Origin: an uncultured Comamonadaceae bacterium
GTDB lineage: Bacteria; Pseudomonadota; Gammaproteobacteria; Burkholderiales; Burkholderiaceae
Direction of reading: 5' to 3'
Assembly: GCA_946482595.1 (NCBI GenBank)
Contig: CAMLSD010000078.1
Location: 1 to 23,879 of the forward strand
Length of the DNA: 23,879 bases
Shown here: piece after piece, positions 5,965-13,164 of the stretch
How the letters are laid out: every line of letters starts with the position of its first letter
Position numbering within the stretch: position 1 is the stretch's first letter
The notes under the pieces: generated by a model
The model's database searches: none
The model's input: only the letters and a program-made list of their open reading frames with translations
Told to the model about the DNA's origin: nothing
Made by a program: the position numbers and the translations under genes

Positions 5965-7239
5965 ATGACTTCTGCGCTTGTGCTCAGCCCCGCCACCCCG
6001 GGGGCTCCCGCCCTGGACGCCGACCTCGAAGCGGTCGGCATTCACGTGCTTGGTGCCGTCACATGCCGCAATCTGGTGCAGGAGGCGGTGCGCCAGGCAC
6101 CGGATGTGGTCGTGTGCTTCGAGCCCAGCCCCGGCGATGAGCTGTTTGCCGCCCTCGAAGGGCTGGCTGCCACTGACCCGAGGCCGGTGGTGGTGTTTGC
6201 GGTGGATCCCGATGCCGCCCGGATCGAGCGTGCGGTGGCCGGCCCCGTGCATGCCTATGTCGTGAACGGCTACGCCCTGGCACGCCTGCGCCCGGTGATC
6301 CACCTGGCCCAGGCCCGGTTTCGCAAGGAGCGGGAGCTGCGCGCCGCACTGGAGGACATGACCCACCGCTTCGAGGAGCGCAAGCTGGTCGATCGCGCCA
6401 AGGGCATCCTGATGCGCGCCACGCAGATGTCCGAGGACGAAGCCTTCAAGGTCCTGCGCACGGCGTCGATGCACGGCAATCTGCGGGTCGGGCAGGTGTC
6501 GCGCCAGGTGATCGACACGGCGCACTATGCCGACGCGGTCAATCGCTCCGGCCAGTTGCGCATGCTCTCGCAGCGCATCGTCAAGCTCTATGCGCTGCTG
6601 GCCGACGGCCTGGATGTGGCCGGTGCCACGGCCCTGATGAAGCAGTCCTGCGACCGGGTCGAGGACAACCTGGCCGTGCTGGGCAAGGTGTTGTCGCGGC
6701 CCACCTTCGGTGACCTGATCGCGGCGGTCCAGTCGACCTGGCAGCAGTTGAAGCCCGAGCTGGCGCAGCCGGCCCAGGTGGCCCGGCTGACCGGCGTCGA
6801 TGAGGCAGCCGCCAGGCTGCTGCAGCAGGCCGAACAGCTCACCACCGTACTGGAGTCGGCCGGCCTCGCCTCGACGTTGCATGTCATCAATGTGGCGGGA
6901 AGGCAACGCATGCTGTCCCAGCGCCTGGCCAAGCATGGGCTGATGGCAAGCCTGTTGAAAGGTGAAGCTGGCACACTCGCGCGGTCTGCCGCGGAGCAGG
7001 ATGTCTGGGCCTTCGAACAGGCGCAGGCTTTCCTGTGGCAGCTGCCGTTGGTCAATCCGGACATCCGGGCCGATCTTGAGGCGGCGAGCAACGACTGGCA
7101 GCGCATGCTGGCCGGGCTGCACAAGGCCACGCACGCCGACGCCCGGCTGCTGCTGGCCTCAGCCAGCGAGTCGCTGCTGGAGACGTCGGAGCGGCTGGTC
7201 CAGCGCTACGAGCGCAGCATGCAGATGCTCACCGGCTGA
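5965..7239 (+). CDS. Degenerate receiver-ANTAR-PilJ(x2) protein, probable nitrate-responsive antiterminator
   Basis: The 424-residue protein has three parts. Residues 1-117 resemble the receiver of NasT-like regulators, but the expected phospho-Asp after beta-3 is absent (PDVVVCFEP). Residues about 130-186 are an ANTAR RNA-binding domain (KLVDRAKGILMRATQMSEDEA). Residues about 190-424 hold two PilJ-N-like repeats, each opening with the same motif: NRSGQLRMLSQR (193-204) and NVAGRQRMLSQR (309-320). This motif resembles the nitrate-binding P-box of NarX/NarQ and of NIT/PilJ domains. Known systems either pair NasT with a separate sensor NasS or use NasR (NIT-ANTAR); here sensing and RNA binding appear fused in the opposite order to NasR. 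It is divergent from narK. The ATG at 5965 follows the long intergenic region; an upstream in-frame extension looks non-coding. Nitrate as ligand is inferred. Confidence 0.85.
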   Translation: MTSALVLSPATPGAPALDADLEAVGIHVLGAVTCRNLVQEAVRQAPDVVVCFEPSPGDELFAALEGLAATDPRPVVVFAVDPDAARIERAVAGPVHAYVVNGYALARLRPVIHLAQARFRKERELRAALEDMTHRFEERKLVDRAKGILMRATQMSEDEAFKVLRTASMHGNLRVGQVSRQVIDTAHYADAVNRSGQLRMLSQRIVKLYALLADGLDVAGATALMKQSCDRVEDNLAVLGKVLSRPTFGDLIAAVQSTWQQLKPELAQPAQVARLTGVDEAAARLLQQAEQLTTVLESAGLASTLHVINVAGRQRMLSQRLAKHGLMASLLKGEAGTLARSAAEQDVWAFEQAQAFLWQLPLVNPDIRADLEAASNDWQRMLAGLHKATHADARLLLASASESLLETSERLVQRYERSMQMLTG

Positions 7240-7245
7240 CCGCCG

Positions 7246-7261
7246 GGCCGGCGCGCCGGCC
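7246..7261. terminator. 16-bp GC palindrome after the ANTAR gene
   Basis: GGCCGGCGCGCCGGCC is a perfect palindrome beginning 7 nt after the ANTAR stop codon. It could fold as a hairpin at the 3' end of that transcript, but no U-run follows. The remaining gap to 7406 has a run of eight G (7321-7328) and no promoter I can defend. Confidence 0.4.
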
Positions 7262-7406
7262 AGCGCCGGTCCGATGCGTGAATTCCGTCACGTTGCCGTG
7301 TTGCACCATGCCCCGAATCAGGGGGGGGTGACAGGGCTGCCGGATGCTGCAGATAGGTTCACAATCAGTACGGGGTGAGACGGCACCCCAGCCACGACCC
7401 ACGACC

Positions 7407-8465
7407 ATGAACGAGATGACTGCCACCGCGGTGCACGCAGATCCCCTGCAGCGGGCTCTGGCGCTAGCCACGGCCCATGGCTGGGACGGCACTGAACTGG
7501 CGCGATGCGTGGCCGCCGCCATGGACCTGGCCGCCTGTGGCGTCTACGTCAAGGATGAGAACGGGCGCTACATCTATCTGAACACGGCGGCCGCCGCGCT
7601 GCTGGGCCGGCCCGTCGCCGAGCTGGTCGGTTGCACCGATGAGGAGCGCCTCGATGCCGACACCGCCACCGTGCTGAAGGCCGGTGATGCGGCTGCATGG
7701 GGCTTGCGGCACGCTTCTCAGCGCGAGGAACGGGTGGCCGGCAAGGAGGTGCTTGCCAGTCGACAGATGCTCGAACTGCCGCGTGGCAAGGTGCTGTGCG
7801 GCACCTGGGCCGACCAGACTGACCTGCGGCGCATCCAGGCCCAGTTGCGGCATGCGCTCAGCCAGCTCGAGCAACATCAGCGCGAGAACGAGGACCTGCG
7901 CCTCGAACTGCAGGACCAGGCGGTGCGCGATCCGCTGTCAGGCGTGTACAACGTCCGCCACTTCGAGGAGCAGGTGCGTCGCGAGATCGATCTGTCTCAG
8001 CGGGAGCACCGCGAGTTCGCGCTGGTGGCGATCCGCATCGACCGCTATGCCGAGGTCGCGGCCGGGCCCAAGGGGGCCAAGGCGAGTGCGCGCATCCTGC
8101 AGGCCGTCGGACGGCTGCTGCGCAGCAACACCCGCGCCATGGACGCCCCCTGCCGACTCGGCGAGGACCGCTTTGCGGTGGTGCTGTCCGGCATCGGCCT
8201 GGCGACGGCCCACGCCCGGATGGAAAGCGTGCGTCGCCAGTGCGAAGCCCAGATCGTGATGGTCGAGGGGGCCGAAGTCCGGTTCACGGTGTCGATGGGG
8301 GTTGCGAGCTTCCCGCACACGTCGCAGACGCGCGACGAACTGCTGGCTGCCGCCGAAGAAGCCCTGGCTCAGGCCGAGGCCCGGGGCAGCAACTGCGTGC
8401 TGATGGCGAGCATTCCGTTCGTCACCAGTCACGCGGCGACCCAGGGCAGTGCACCGTCGCCGTGA
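7407..8465 (+). CDS. PAS-coiled coil-GGDEF protein with a degenerate active site
   Basis: The 352-residue protein has no signal peptide or membrane segment. Residues about 35-140 form a PAS-like sensor (GVYVKDENGRYIYLN). A coiled coil follows (about 140-172, rich in Gln and Glu), then a GGDEF-fold domain starting at DPLSGVYNVRHFEEQ (175-189). The signature loop reads GEDRF (252-256) instead of GG[DE]EF: the second Gly and the catalytic acidic residue are both changed. The metal region is IRIDRYAEV. The fold is clear, but cyclic-di-GMP synthesis is unlikely; a GTP-binding or protein-interaction role is possible. The ATG at 7407 was chosen over an in-frame ATG at 7344, whose extra 21 residues look non-coding. 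It lies 167 bp after the ANTAR gene on the same strand and may share its regulation. Confidence 0.85.
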   Translation: MNEMTATAVHADPLQRALALATAHGWDGTELARCVAAAMDLAACGVYVKDENGRYIYLNTAAAALLGRPVAELVGCTDEERLDADTATVLKAGDAAAWGLRHASQREERVAGKEVLASRQMLELPRGKVLCGTWADQTDLRRIQAQLRHALSQLEQHQRENEDLRLELQDQAVRDPLSGVYNVRHFEEQVRREIDLSQREHREFALVAIRIDRYAEVAAGPKGAKASARILQAVGRLLRSNTRAMDAPCRLGEDRFAVVLSGIGLATAHARMESVRRQCEAQIVMVEGAEVRFTVSMGVASFPHTSQTRDELLAAAEEALAQAEARGSNCVLMASIPFVTSHAATQGSAPSP

Positions 8466-8499
8466 CGGCCTTCCGGGGCCTCTCGGGGCGCGCTGCGCT

Positions 8500-9315
8500 T
8501 CAACCCGTGATGCCCTTGTAGAGCATGTAGCTGGCCAGACCGTACAACAGGAAGGCAAAAGCGCGCTTGAGCTGCTTCACGTTCATTGCGTGGGCGGCCT
8601 TGGCCCCCAGGGGCGCAAACAGCACGCTGGTGGCCGCGATGCCCACCAGCGCTGGCAGATAGAGGTAGCCGAAGGCGCCGGCCACACCGGATTCGAGCCT
8701 CCAGCCCCCGATGATGTAGCCCGCTACGTTGGCCAGCGCAATCGGAAAGCCCAGCGCCGCACTGGTGGCCACCGCATTGTGGATCGCGACGTTGCACCAG
8801 GTCATGAACGGCACCGACACAAAACCGCCCCCCGCGCCCACCAGGCCCGAAAGGAACCCGATGCCGGCCCCTGCCGTCAGCTGACCTGCGGTGCCCGGCA
8901 TCTGCCGGCTCGGCGCGGGTTTCTTGTCCAGCAGCATCTGGGTGGCCGAGAAGCCGACGAACAGCGCAAAAAAGATCGCCAGCCAGGAGCCCTTGAGCAG
9001 CGCGAAGACACCGGCCCCTGCCAGCAGGCCGCCCAGCACGATGCCTGGCGCCAGCCCGCGCACCAGGTCCCAGCGCACGGCGCCACGGCGGTGATGCGCC
9101 CGCACGCTGGAGATCGAGGTGAAGAGGATCGTGGCCATCGAGGTGGCGATCGCCATCTTCACCGACAGCTCAGGCGGCACACCGCGCTGCCCGAGGATCA
9201 GGGTGAGGAAGGGCACCAGCAGCATGCCGCCGCCAATGCCCAGCAGACCCGCCAGGAAACCCGTGAAGCAGCCGAGCAGCAGCAACTCGGCGATCAGCAT
9301 CCATTCGAGATTCAA
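8500..9315 (-). CDS. TSUP family (TauE/SafE) membrane permease
   Basis: The 271-residue integral membrane protein has about eight hydrophobic segments and the internal duplication typical of TSUP permeases. The half-repeat motifs are GFLAGLLGIGGGMLLVPFL near the N-terminus and GFLSGLVGAGGGFVSVPFM in the middle. Family members move sulfite, sulfonates or other organosulfur anions; the substrate cannot be told here. The chosen start is TTG at 9315 because GGAGG lies 7 nt upstream and the TTGA overlaps the stop of the EVE gene, implying coupling. An ATG at 9300 is the alternative. The gene converges on the GGDEF gene with 34 bp between them. Confidence 0.9.
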   Translation of the reverse strand: MNLEWMLIAELLLLGCFTGFLAGLLGIGGGMLLVPFLTLILGQRGVPPELSVKMAIATSMATILFTSISSVRAHHRRGAVRWDLVRGLAPGIVLGGLLAGAGVFALLKGSWLAIFFALFVGFSATQMLLDKKPAPSRQMPGTAGQLTAGAGIGFLSGLVGAGGGFVSVPFMTWCNVAIHNAVATSAALGFPIALANVAGYIIGGWRLESGVAGAFGYLYLPALVGIAATSVLFAPLGAKAAHAMNVKQLKRAFAFLLYGLASYMLYKGITG

Positions 9316-9788
9316 CGTTCAGCCTCCAGGGCGTCGAGGATCGAGATGACGGCCTGCCACTCTTCGGGTGTCACCGGCGTGATCGACAGCCGGTTGCCGG
9401 GGCGCAGCACCTGCATCGTGGCCAGGGCGGGTGCGTGGCGCATGGCCTTCAGCGACAGCAGGGGTGTCTTGCGCTGCAGCTTCACGTCGACCAGCAGCCA
9501 GCGTGGCGAGGTGGGATCACTGCGGCCATCGTGGTACGGGCTGGACGGGTCGAACTGGGTGGGGTCGGGGTAGGGTGCCGACGCCACCTGGGCGAGCCCG
9601 GCAATGCCGGGTTCGGCGCAGGACGAATGATAGAAAAGCACGCCATCGCCGATGCGCATGGCGTCGCGCATGAAATTGCGAGCCTGGTAGTTGCGCACGC
9701 CGATCCAGGCAACCGTCTGGCCGGGCGCTGCGACGAGGTCATCGATCGAGCACTCGTCGGGCTCGCTCTTCATCAGCCAGTAGGTCAT
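9312..9788 (-). CDS. EVE-domain protein (THYN1-like)
   Basis: The 158-residue protein is a single EVE domain. Visible motifs are YWLMKSEPDECSIDDL at the N-terminus, WIGVRNYQARNFMRDAMRIGDGVLFYHS, and an EWQAVI segment near the C-terminus. EVE folds belong to the PUA-like group and are thought to bind modified bases in DNA or RNA; the ligand is unknown here. The ATG at 9788 gives the usual family N-terminus; an in-frame extension would run into 6S RNA. There is no obvious Shine-Dalgarno, and the start is only 14 nt beyond the 6S 3' end. Its stop overlaps the TSUP start. Confidence 0.92.
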   Translation of the reverse strand: MTYWLMKSEPDECSIDDLVAAPGQTVAWIGVRNYQARNFMRDAMRIGDGVLFYHSSCAEPGIAGLAQVASAPYPDPTQFDPSSPYHDGRSDPTSPRWLLVDVKLQRKTPLLSLKAMRHAPALATMQVLRPGNRLSITPVTPEEWQAVISILDALEAER

Positions 9789-9802
9789 GGGGAAGGTAAG
9801 GT

Positions 9803-9977
9803 GTCCATCGCGAGCCGAGAGCCGCATTCCTGAACCCAGGGAGTTCAGGTGGGCGAGGTCAGTCGGGCTTCGGGTTCATCTGACGCGAGACGATCGCACC
9901 AGCCGGACGATGTTCCAGGCCCTTGCTCAGAGAGCATCGGTTCAAGGAAATATAAGACTCCCGCGAACGCGACGGAC
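9803..9977 (-). ncRNA. ssrS: 6S RNA
   Basis: 6S RNA binds sigma-70 RNA polymerase holoenzyme as a promoter mimic. Evidence: it lies directly downstream of zapA, the conserved proteobacterial position. The two ends form a 10-bp terminal stem, GUCCGUCGCG (9977-9968) with CGCGAUGGAC (9812-9803), one G-U pair. The 3' arm holds the hallmark hairpin CCUGAAC...GUUCAGG, and an AUAUUUC stretch in the 5' arm recalls E. coli 6S. An apical stem forms between GUCCGGCU and AGCCCGAC with one mismatch. The length of about 175 nt is normal. TAGAAT (9989-9984) lies exactly 7 nt before the 5' end. Confidence 0.9.
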
Positions 9978-9983
9978 GAGCCC

Positions 9984-9989
9984 ATTCTA
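9984..9989 (-). promoter_or_regulatory. -10 element of the 6S RNA promoter
   Basis: TAGAAT on the minus strand ends 6 nt before the first base of the 6S terminal stem. The spacer upstream is an alternating CG tract (about 9990-10000). No good -35 hexamer was found. Confidence 0.6.
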
Positions 9990-10018
9990 CGCGCGCGCGC
10001 CGATGGGCTGCGGTGAAT

Positions 10019-10354
10019 TCAGAGCAATTGCCCGTCCTGCCCGAGGGCTTCGTCGATTCGGCGCACCAAGGCGGCGATGTCGGCATGTGCGTCACCGGAC
10101 AACGATGCGGCCAGCTCGCCCGGCACCGTGGTGCCGCCCCCCGTGGAAGCGGCCGGGCGCTCGGCCAGTTCATAGGCAACATTGAGCGCTGCCAGCACGG
10201 CGATGCGTTCGCGGGCCTTGACCTTGCCGGCGTCACGGATCGCGCACATCTCACGGTCCACATGATTGACGGCTTCGAGCAGCGCCGACTCGCCGCCGTC
10301 GGCGCAGGCCAGGATGTAGCTCTGGCCCATGATGGTCACTTCGATCTGCTTCAT
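10019..10354 (-). CDS. zapA: Cell division protein ZapA
   Basis: ZapA is a small cytoplasmic protein that bundles FtsZ filaments at the division ring. The 111 residues start with the typical KQIEVTIMGQSYILAC and continue into the conserved helix KARERIAVLAALNVAYEL, with a C-terminal coiled-coil helix. Its ATG overlaps the stop of the zapB-like gene by 4 nt (ATGA), so the two are translationally coupled. It is followed by 6S RNA. Confidence 0.93.
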   Translation of the reverse strand: MKQIEVTIMGQSYILACADGGESALLEAVNHVDREMCAIRDAGKVKARERIAVLAALNVAYELAERPAASTGGGTTVPGELAASLSGDAHADIAALVRRIDEALGQDGQLL

Positions 10355-10581
10355 GCCTTCGGGGCTCCTTGGTCGTCACTGCCGGTGCTCACCGCTTCGG
10401 GCAGGCGCTCGAGCAGGGCGTCGATGCGCGCGCGCGCTGCGTTGAGGCGCGACCTCAGGCTGTCGCGCTCATGGCTCACGGAGGCCAGTTGCTGTTCGAG
10501 CAGGGCATTGGTGCGCTTGAGTTCTTCATGGCGCATGAGCAGGCGTTCGACGCGGTCTGCAAGATCATCGAGGTGAGGCAT
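10351..10581 (-). CDS. ZapB-like coiled-coil protein (TIGR02449 type)
   Basis: This 76-residue protein is almost entirely one heptad-rich coiled coil (RHEELKRTNALLEQQLASVSH...), followed by a short acidic, flexible tail. Small coiled-coil proteins encoded directly before zapA in beta- and gammaproteobacteria are annotated as ZapB-like division proteins. Function is inferred from coiled coil and position. GGAAGGA lies about 12 nt before the ATG. Confidence 0.82.
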   Translation of the reverse strand: MPHLDDLADRVERLLMRHEELKRTNALLEQQLASVSHERDSLRSRLNAARARIDALLERLPEAVSTGSDDQGAPKA

Positions 10582-10599
10582 GGGCGGACCGTCCTTCCA

Positions 10600-10633
10600 G
10601 GGTCGCGGTCATTGTAGATCGCGACCCTACAAT
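10600..10633. promoter_or_regulatory. Symmetric divergent promoter between zapB-like and cobU
   Basis: Two interleaved inverted repeats occupy the gap. ATTGTAG (10611-10617) is mirrored by CTACAAT (10627-10633), and GGGTCGCG (10600-10607) by CGCGACCC (10620-10627). Each strand therefore carries a TACAAT -10-like box pointing at its own gene. -35 boxes are poor. The gap is too small for a cobalamin riboswitch. Confidence 0.5.
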
Positions 10634-10687
10634 CGGTCGCCTGCCAGGCCCGGCCTGTGCGCCACGCCAGAGGAATCCGTCACTTTC

Positions 10688-11269
10688 ATGCCGAGCCCCG
10701 CCGCACTGCTGCCCATGTCATCCCTGCATCTGATCCTGGGCGGCGCCCGCTCAGGCAAGAGCCGCCATGCGGAATCGCTGGCGCTTCAGGCGCAGGGGGC
10801 GGGGGCACAGGTGGTGTACCTGGCCACGGCGTGGGCGGGCGATGACGAGATGCGCGATCGCATCGCACACCACCGCGCGGCGCGTCCTCCGCATTGGCAC
10901 ACGATCGAGGTGCCGGTGGCACCACGTGCGCTGGCCCAGGCGCTGCAGGCCCATGCCGGTGTCGGCCGTTTCGTGCTGGTCGACTGTCTCACGCTGTGGC
11001 TGACCCAGCTGTGCTTTCCGCCGCCCGGGCACGCCGAGCACGACGCCACGGCGGCCGTCGAGGCCTTGCTGGCGGTGCTGAACGGGCTGCCCGGCGAGGT
11101 GGTGCTTGTGTCCAACGAGATCGGCTGGGGCGTCACGCCGCTGGGGGCTCAGACGCGCCGATTCGTCGATGAACTGGGCCGGGTCCATCAACGTGTCGCG
11201 GCCCTGGCCGACACCGTCACGCTGGTGGTCGCCGGCCAGGCACTGCGCGTGAAACCCTCCTGCAACTGA
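10688..11269 (+). CDS. cobU: Adenosylcobinamide kinase / guanylyltransferase
   Basis: CobU (CobP) phosphorylates adenosylcobinamide and then transfers GMP to it, making AdoCbi-GDP for the nucleotide-loop branch of B12 synthesis. The P-loop is [12 protein letters not shown] near the N-terminus. Other family motifs are [19 protein letters not shown] (with the guanylylated His expected in this segment), [10 protein letters not shown], and [24 protein letters not shown]. From the ATG at 10688 it has 193 residues; AGAGGA lies 13 nt upstream, a long spacing. An ATG at 10715 ([10 protein letters not shown]) has no ribosome-binding site but is closer to the usual N-terminus. It overlaps cobT by 1 nt (TGATG). 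Confidence 0.92.
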   Translation: MPSPAALLPMSSLHLILGGARSGKSRHAESLALQAQGAGAQVVYLATAWAGDDEMRDRIAHHRAARPPHWHTIEVPVAPRALAQALQAHAGVGRFVLVDCLTLWLTQLCFPPPGHAEHDATAAVEALLAVLNGLPGEVVLVSNEIGWGVTPLGAQTRRFVDELGRVHQRVAALADTVTLVVAGQALRVKPSCN

Positions 11270-12321
11270 TGCTTCAGAACATGACGAGTCCCGACCTGCC
11301 TGCGATCGAACCCACCCACCATGCGGCGCTGCGCGCCCGTCTGCAGCACCGCCTTGACCGCAAGACCAAGCCCGTGGGTGCGCTGGGCCGGCTGGAGTCC
11401 CTGGCGGTGCAGATCGGTCTGGTGCAGGGCCGGGAGGATCCGGTGCTCGACGCCCCCCAGCTGGTGGTGTTTGCCGGCGACCATGGCCTGGCGGCACAGG
11501 GGGTGTCGGCCTATCCGAGCGACGTCACCTGGCAGATGGTCGAGAACTTCCTGGCCGGCGGGGCGGCGGTCAGTGTGCTGGCGCGGCAGCACGGCCTGTC
11601 CTTGACCGTCGTGGACGCCGGCGTGCGCCACGAGTTTGCACCGCGCAGCGCGCTTCAGGTGCGCAAGATCGCCGCCGGCACGGCCGATGCCAGCCAGGGC
11701 CCGGCCATGACGCCGGAGCAGTGCCGGGCAGCGATGGCCGCCGGGCGCGAGGTCGTGAAGTCGCTGCCGGGCAACGTGATCCTGCTGGGTGAGATGGGGA
11801 TCGGCAACACCTCCAGCGCTGCCTTGCTGCTGTCGCGCCTGGCCGGGCTGCCGCTGGCCCAGTGTGTGGGTCGCGGCACGGGCCTGGACGACGAAGGCCT
11901 GGCCCACAAGTGCGCCGTGCTGACCCGCGCCCTGCAGGTGAACGCCAGTGCCACGCAACCGCTGGCGGCCCTGGCGGCGTTGGGCGGTTTCGAGATCGCG
12001 ATGATGGTCGGCGCCACCTTGCAGGCGGCGTGCGAACGGAGGCTGGTCATCGTCGACGGCTTCATCACCGGCGCGGCCATCCTGGTCGCGCAGGCCCTGC
12101 AACCGGCCGTGACCGACTATTGCGTCTTTGCGCATCGCTCCAGCGAGATGGCCCACAGCCGCATGCTTGACGTGCTGAAGGTCGAGCCGCTGATGGACCT
12201 GTCGATGCGCCTGGGTGAGGGCTCGGGCGCGGCGGTGGCATGGCCACTGGTGGCATCCAGCGTGCGCCTGCTGGCCGAGATGGCGAGCTTCGAGTCGGCC
12301 GGCGTGTCCGACCGGGCCTGA
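11269..12321 (+). CDS. cobT: Nicotinate-nucleotide-dimethylbenzimidazole phosphoribosyltransferase
   Basis: CobT makes alpha-ribazole-5'-phosphate from dimethylbenzimidazole and nicotinate mononucleotide, the lower ligand of cobalamin. The 350-residue length is normal. Motifs seen include [37 protein letters not shown] and [12 protein letters not shown]. The catalytic Glu in [10 protein letters not shown] falls at residue 317, the same number as in the characterised Salmonella enzyme, which supports the start at 11269. An ATG four codons later is the alternative. It is coupled to cobU and lies 12 nt before cobS. Confidence 0.95.
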   Translation: MLQNMTSPDLPAIEPTHHAALRARLQHRLDRKTKPVGALGRLESLAVQIGLVQGREDPVLDAPQLVVFAGDHGLAAQGVSAYPSDVTWQMVENFLAGGAAVSVLARQHGLSLTVVDAGVRHEFAPRSALQVRKIAAGTADASQGPAMTPEQCRAAMAAGREVVKSLPGNVILLGEMGIGNTSSAALLLSRLAGLPLAQCVGRGTGLDDEGLAHKCAVLTRALQVNASATQPLAALAALGGFEIAMMVGATLQAACERRLVIVDGFITGAAILVAQALQPAVTDYCVFAHRSSEMAHSRMLDVLKVEPLMDLSMRLGEGSGAAVAWPLVASSVRLLAEMASFESAGVSDRA

Positions 12322-12333
12322 GCGGTCGGTCCG

Positions 12334-13164
12334 ATGCATGGCCATCAGGGCGCGGCGATGAGCCTGGCGGGCGTCTGGCACGAGCTGCGACTTGCCGCCA
12401 TCGCCTGGCAGTTCCTCACCCGGATCCCGCTCCCATCGGCGCTCGTGCGGCGCATCGGCTATGACGACCAGTGGCTGCACGACAGCGCACGGCACTTCCC
12501 GCTGGTGGGCTCGCTGATCGGGCTTGTGGTCGCAGGCGTGTACCTGGGGGCCTTGGCCGCCTGGGGCCAGCCGGTGGCGGTGGTGCTTGCGATGGCCTTC
12601 GGCCTGTGGCTCACCGGCGGTTTTCACGAAGACGGCTGGGCGGATGTCTGTGACGGCCTGGGCGGCGCCGTGAGCCGCGAGCGGGCGCTGGAGATCATGA
12701 AGGACTCACGCATCGGGGCCTATGGCGCGATGGGCCTGTGCGCGATGCTGGGCCTGAAGGCCGCGGCGTTGCTGAGCCTGCCGAGCGCGCTGGTGGGGCC
12801 GGCCCTGGTGCTGGGGCACACCGCGTCGCGGCTGCTGCCGGTCACGCTGATCCGCTGGCTGCCCTATGCGGGCGATGCCGCCCATGCCAAGGCCAAGCCC
12901 TTTGCGCGCCAGCTCGGCGGCGGTGGTTGGCTGTGGGCGCTGGCCTGGGTGCTGATGGTGGGGGGTGCGCTGGCCGAGCGGGTGTTGGGCGTGCCGGCGG
13001 TGGCGGCCGCCGCGGGTGGCGCCGTCATGGCCTTGTGCTTTTGCGCCCGATGGTTTCGCCGCCGTCTTGGCGGCTACACCGGCGACTGCCTGGGTGCCAG
13101 CCAGCAGCTGGGTGAGGTCGCCATCTACCTCGGGCTGCTTGCCGCGTTGCGATGGATCTCCTGA
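12334..13164 (+). CDS. cobS: Adenosylcobinamide-GDP ribazoletransferase (cobalamin synthase)
   Basis: CobS joins AdoCbi-GDP (from CobU) with alpha-ribazole (from CobT/CobC) at the inner membrane. The 276-residue protein is strongly hydrophobic with several membrane segments. The active-site region GGFHEDGWADVCDGLGG and the following KDSRIGAYGAMG are clear family signatures. N-terminal FLTRIPLP is typical. The start at 12334 or the ATG at 12358 are both possible; neither has a strong Shine-Dalgarno. Its end overlaps cobC by 13 nt. Confidence 0.93.
   Translation: MHGHQGAAMSLAGVWHELRLAAIAWQFLTRIPLPSALVRRIGYDDQWLHDSARHFPLVGSLIGLVVAGVYLGALAAWGQPVAVVLAMAFGLWLTGGFHEDGWADVCDGLGGAVSRERALEIMKDSRIGAYGAMGLCAMLGLKAAALLSLPSALVGPALVLGHTASRLLPVTLIRWLPYAGDAAHAKAKPFARQLGGGGWLWALAWVLMVGGALAERVLGVPAVAAAAGGAVMALCFCARWFRRRLGGYTGDCLGASQQLGEVAIYLGLLAALRWIS

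Noticed and set aside
9949..9954. TATATT as the -10 box of 6S RNA with a start near 9941
   Set aside because: A start there would lose the perfect 10-bp terminal stem; TAGAAT at 9989-9984 places the start exactly at the stem.
9787..10185. Plus-strand open frames across the 6S RNA region
   Set aside because: They lie opposite 6S RNA and zapA and have no recognisable product; the RNA stem and zapA synteny explain the sequence.
10582..10687. Adenosylcobalamin riboswitch before cobU
   Set aside because: The gap is only about 106 bp, is shared with a divergent promoter, and shows no B12-box-like structure.
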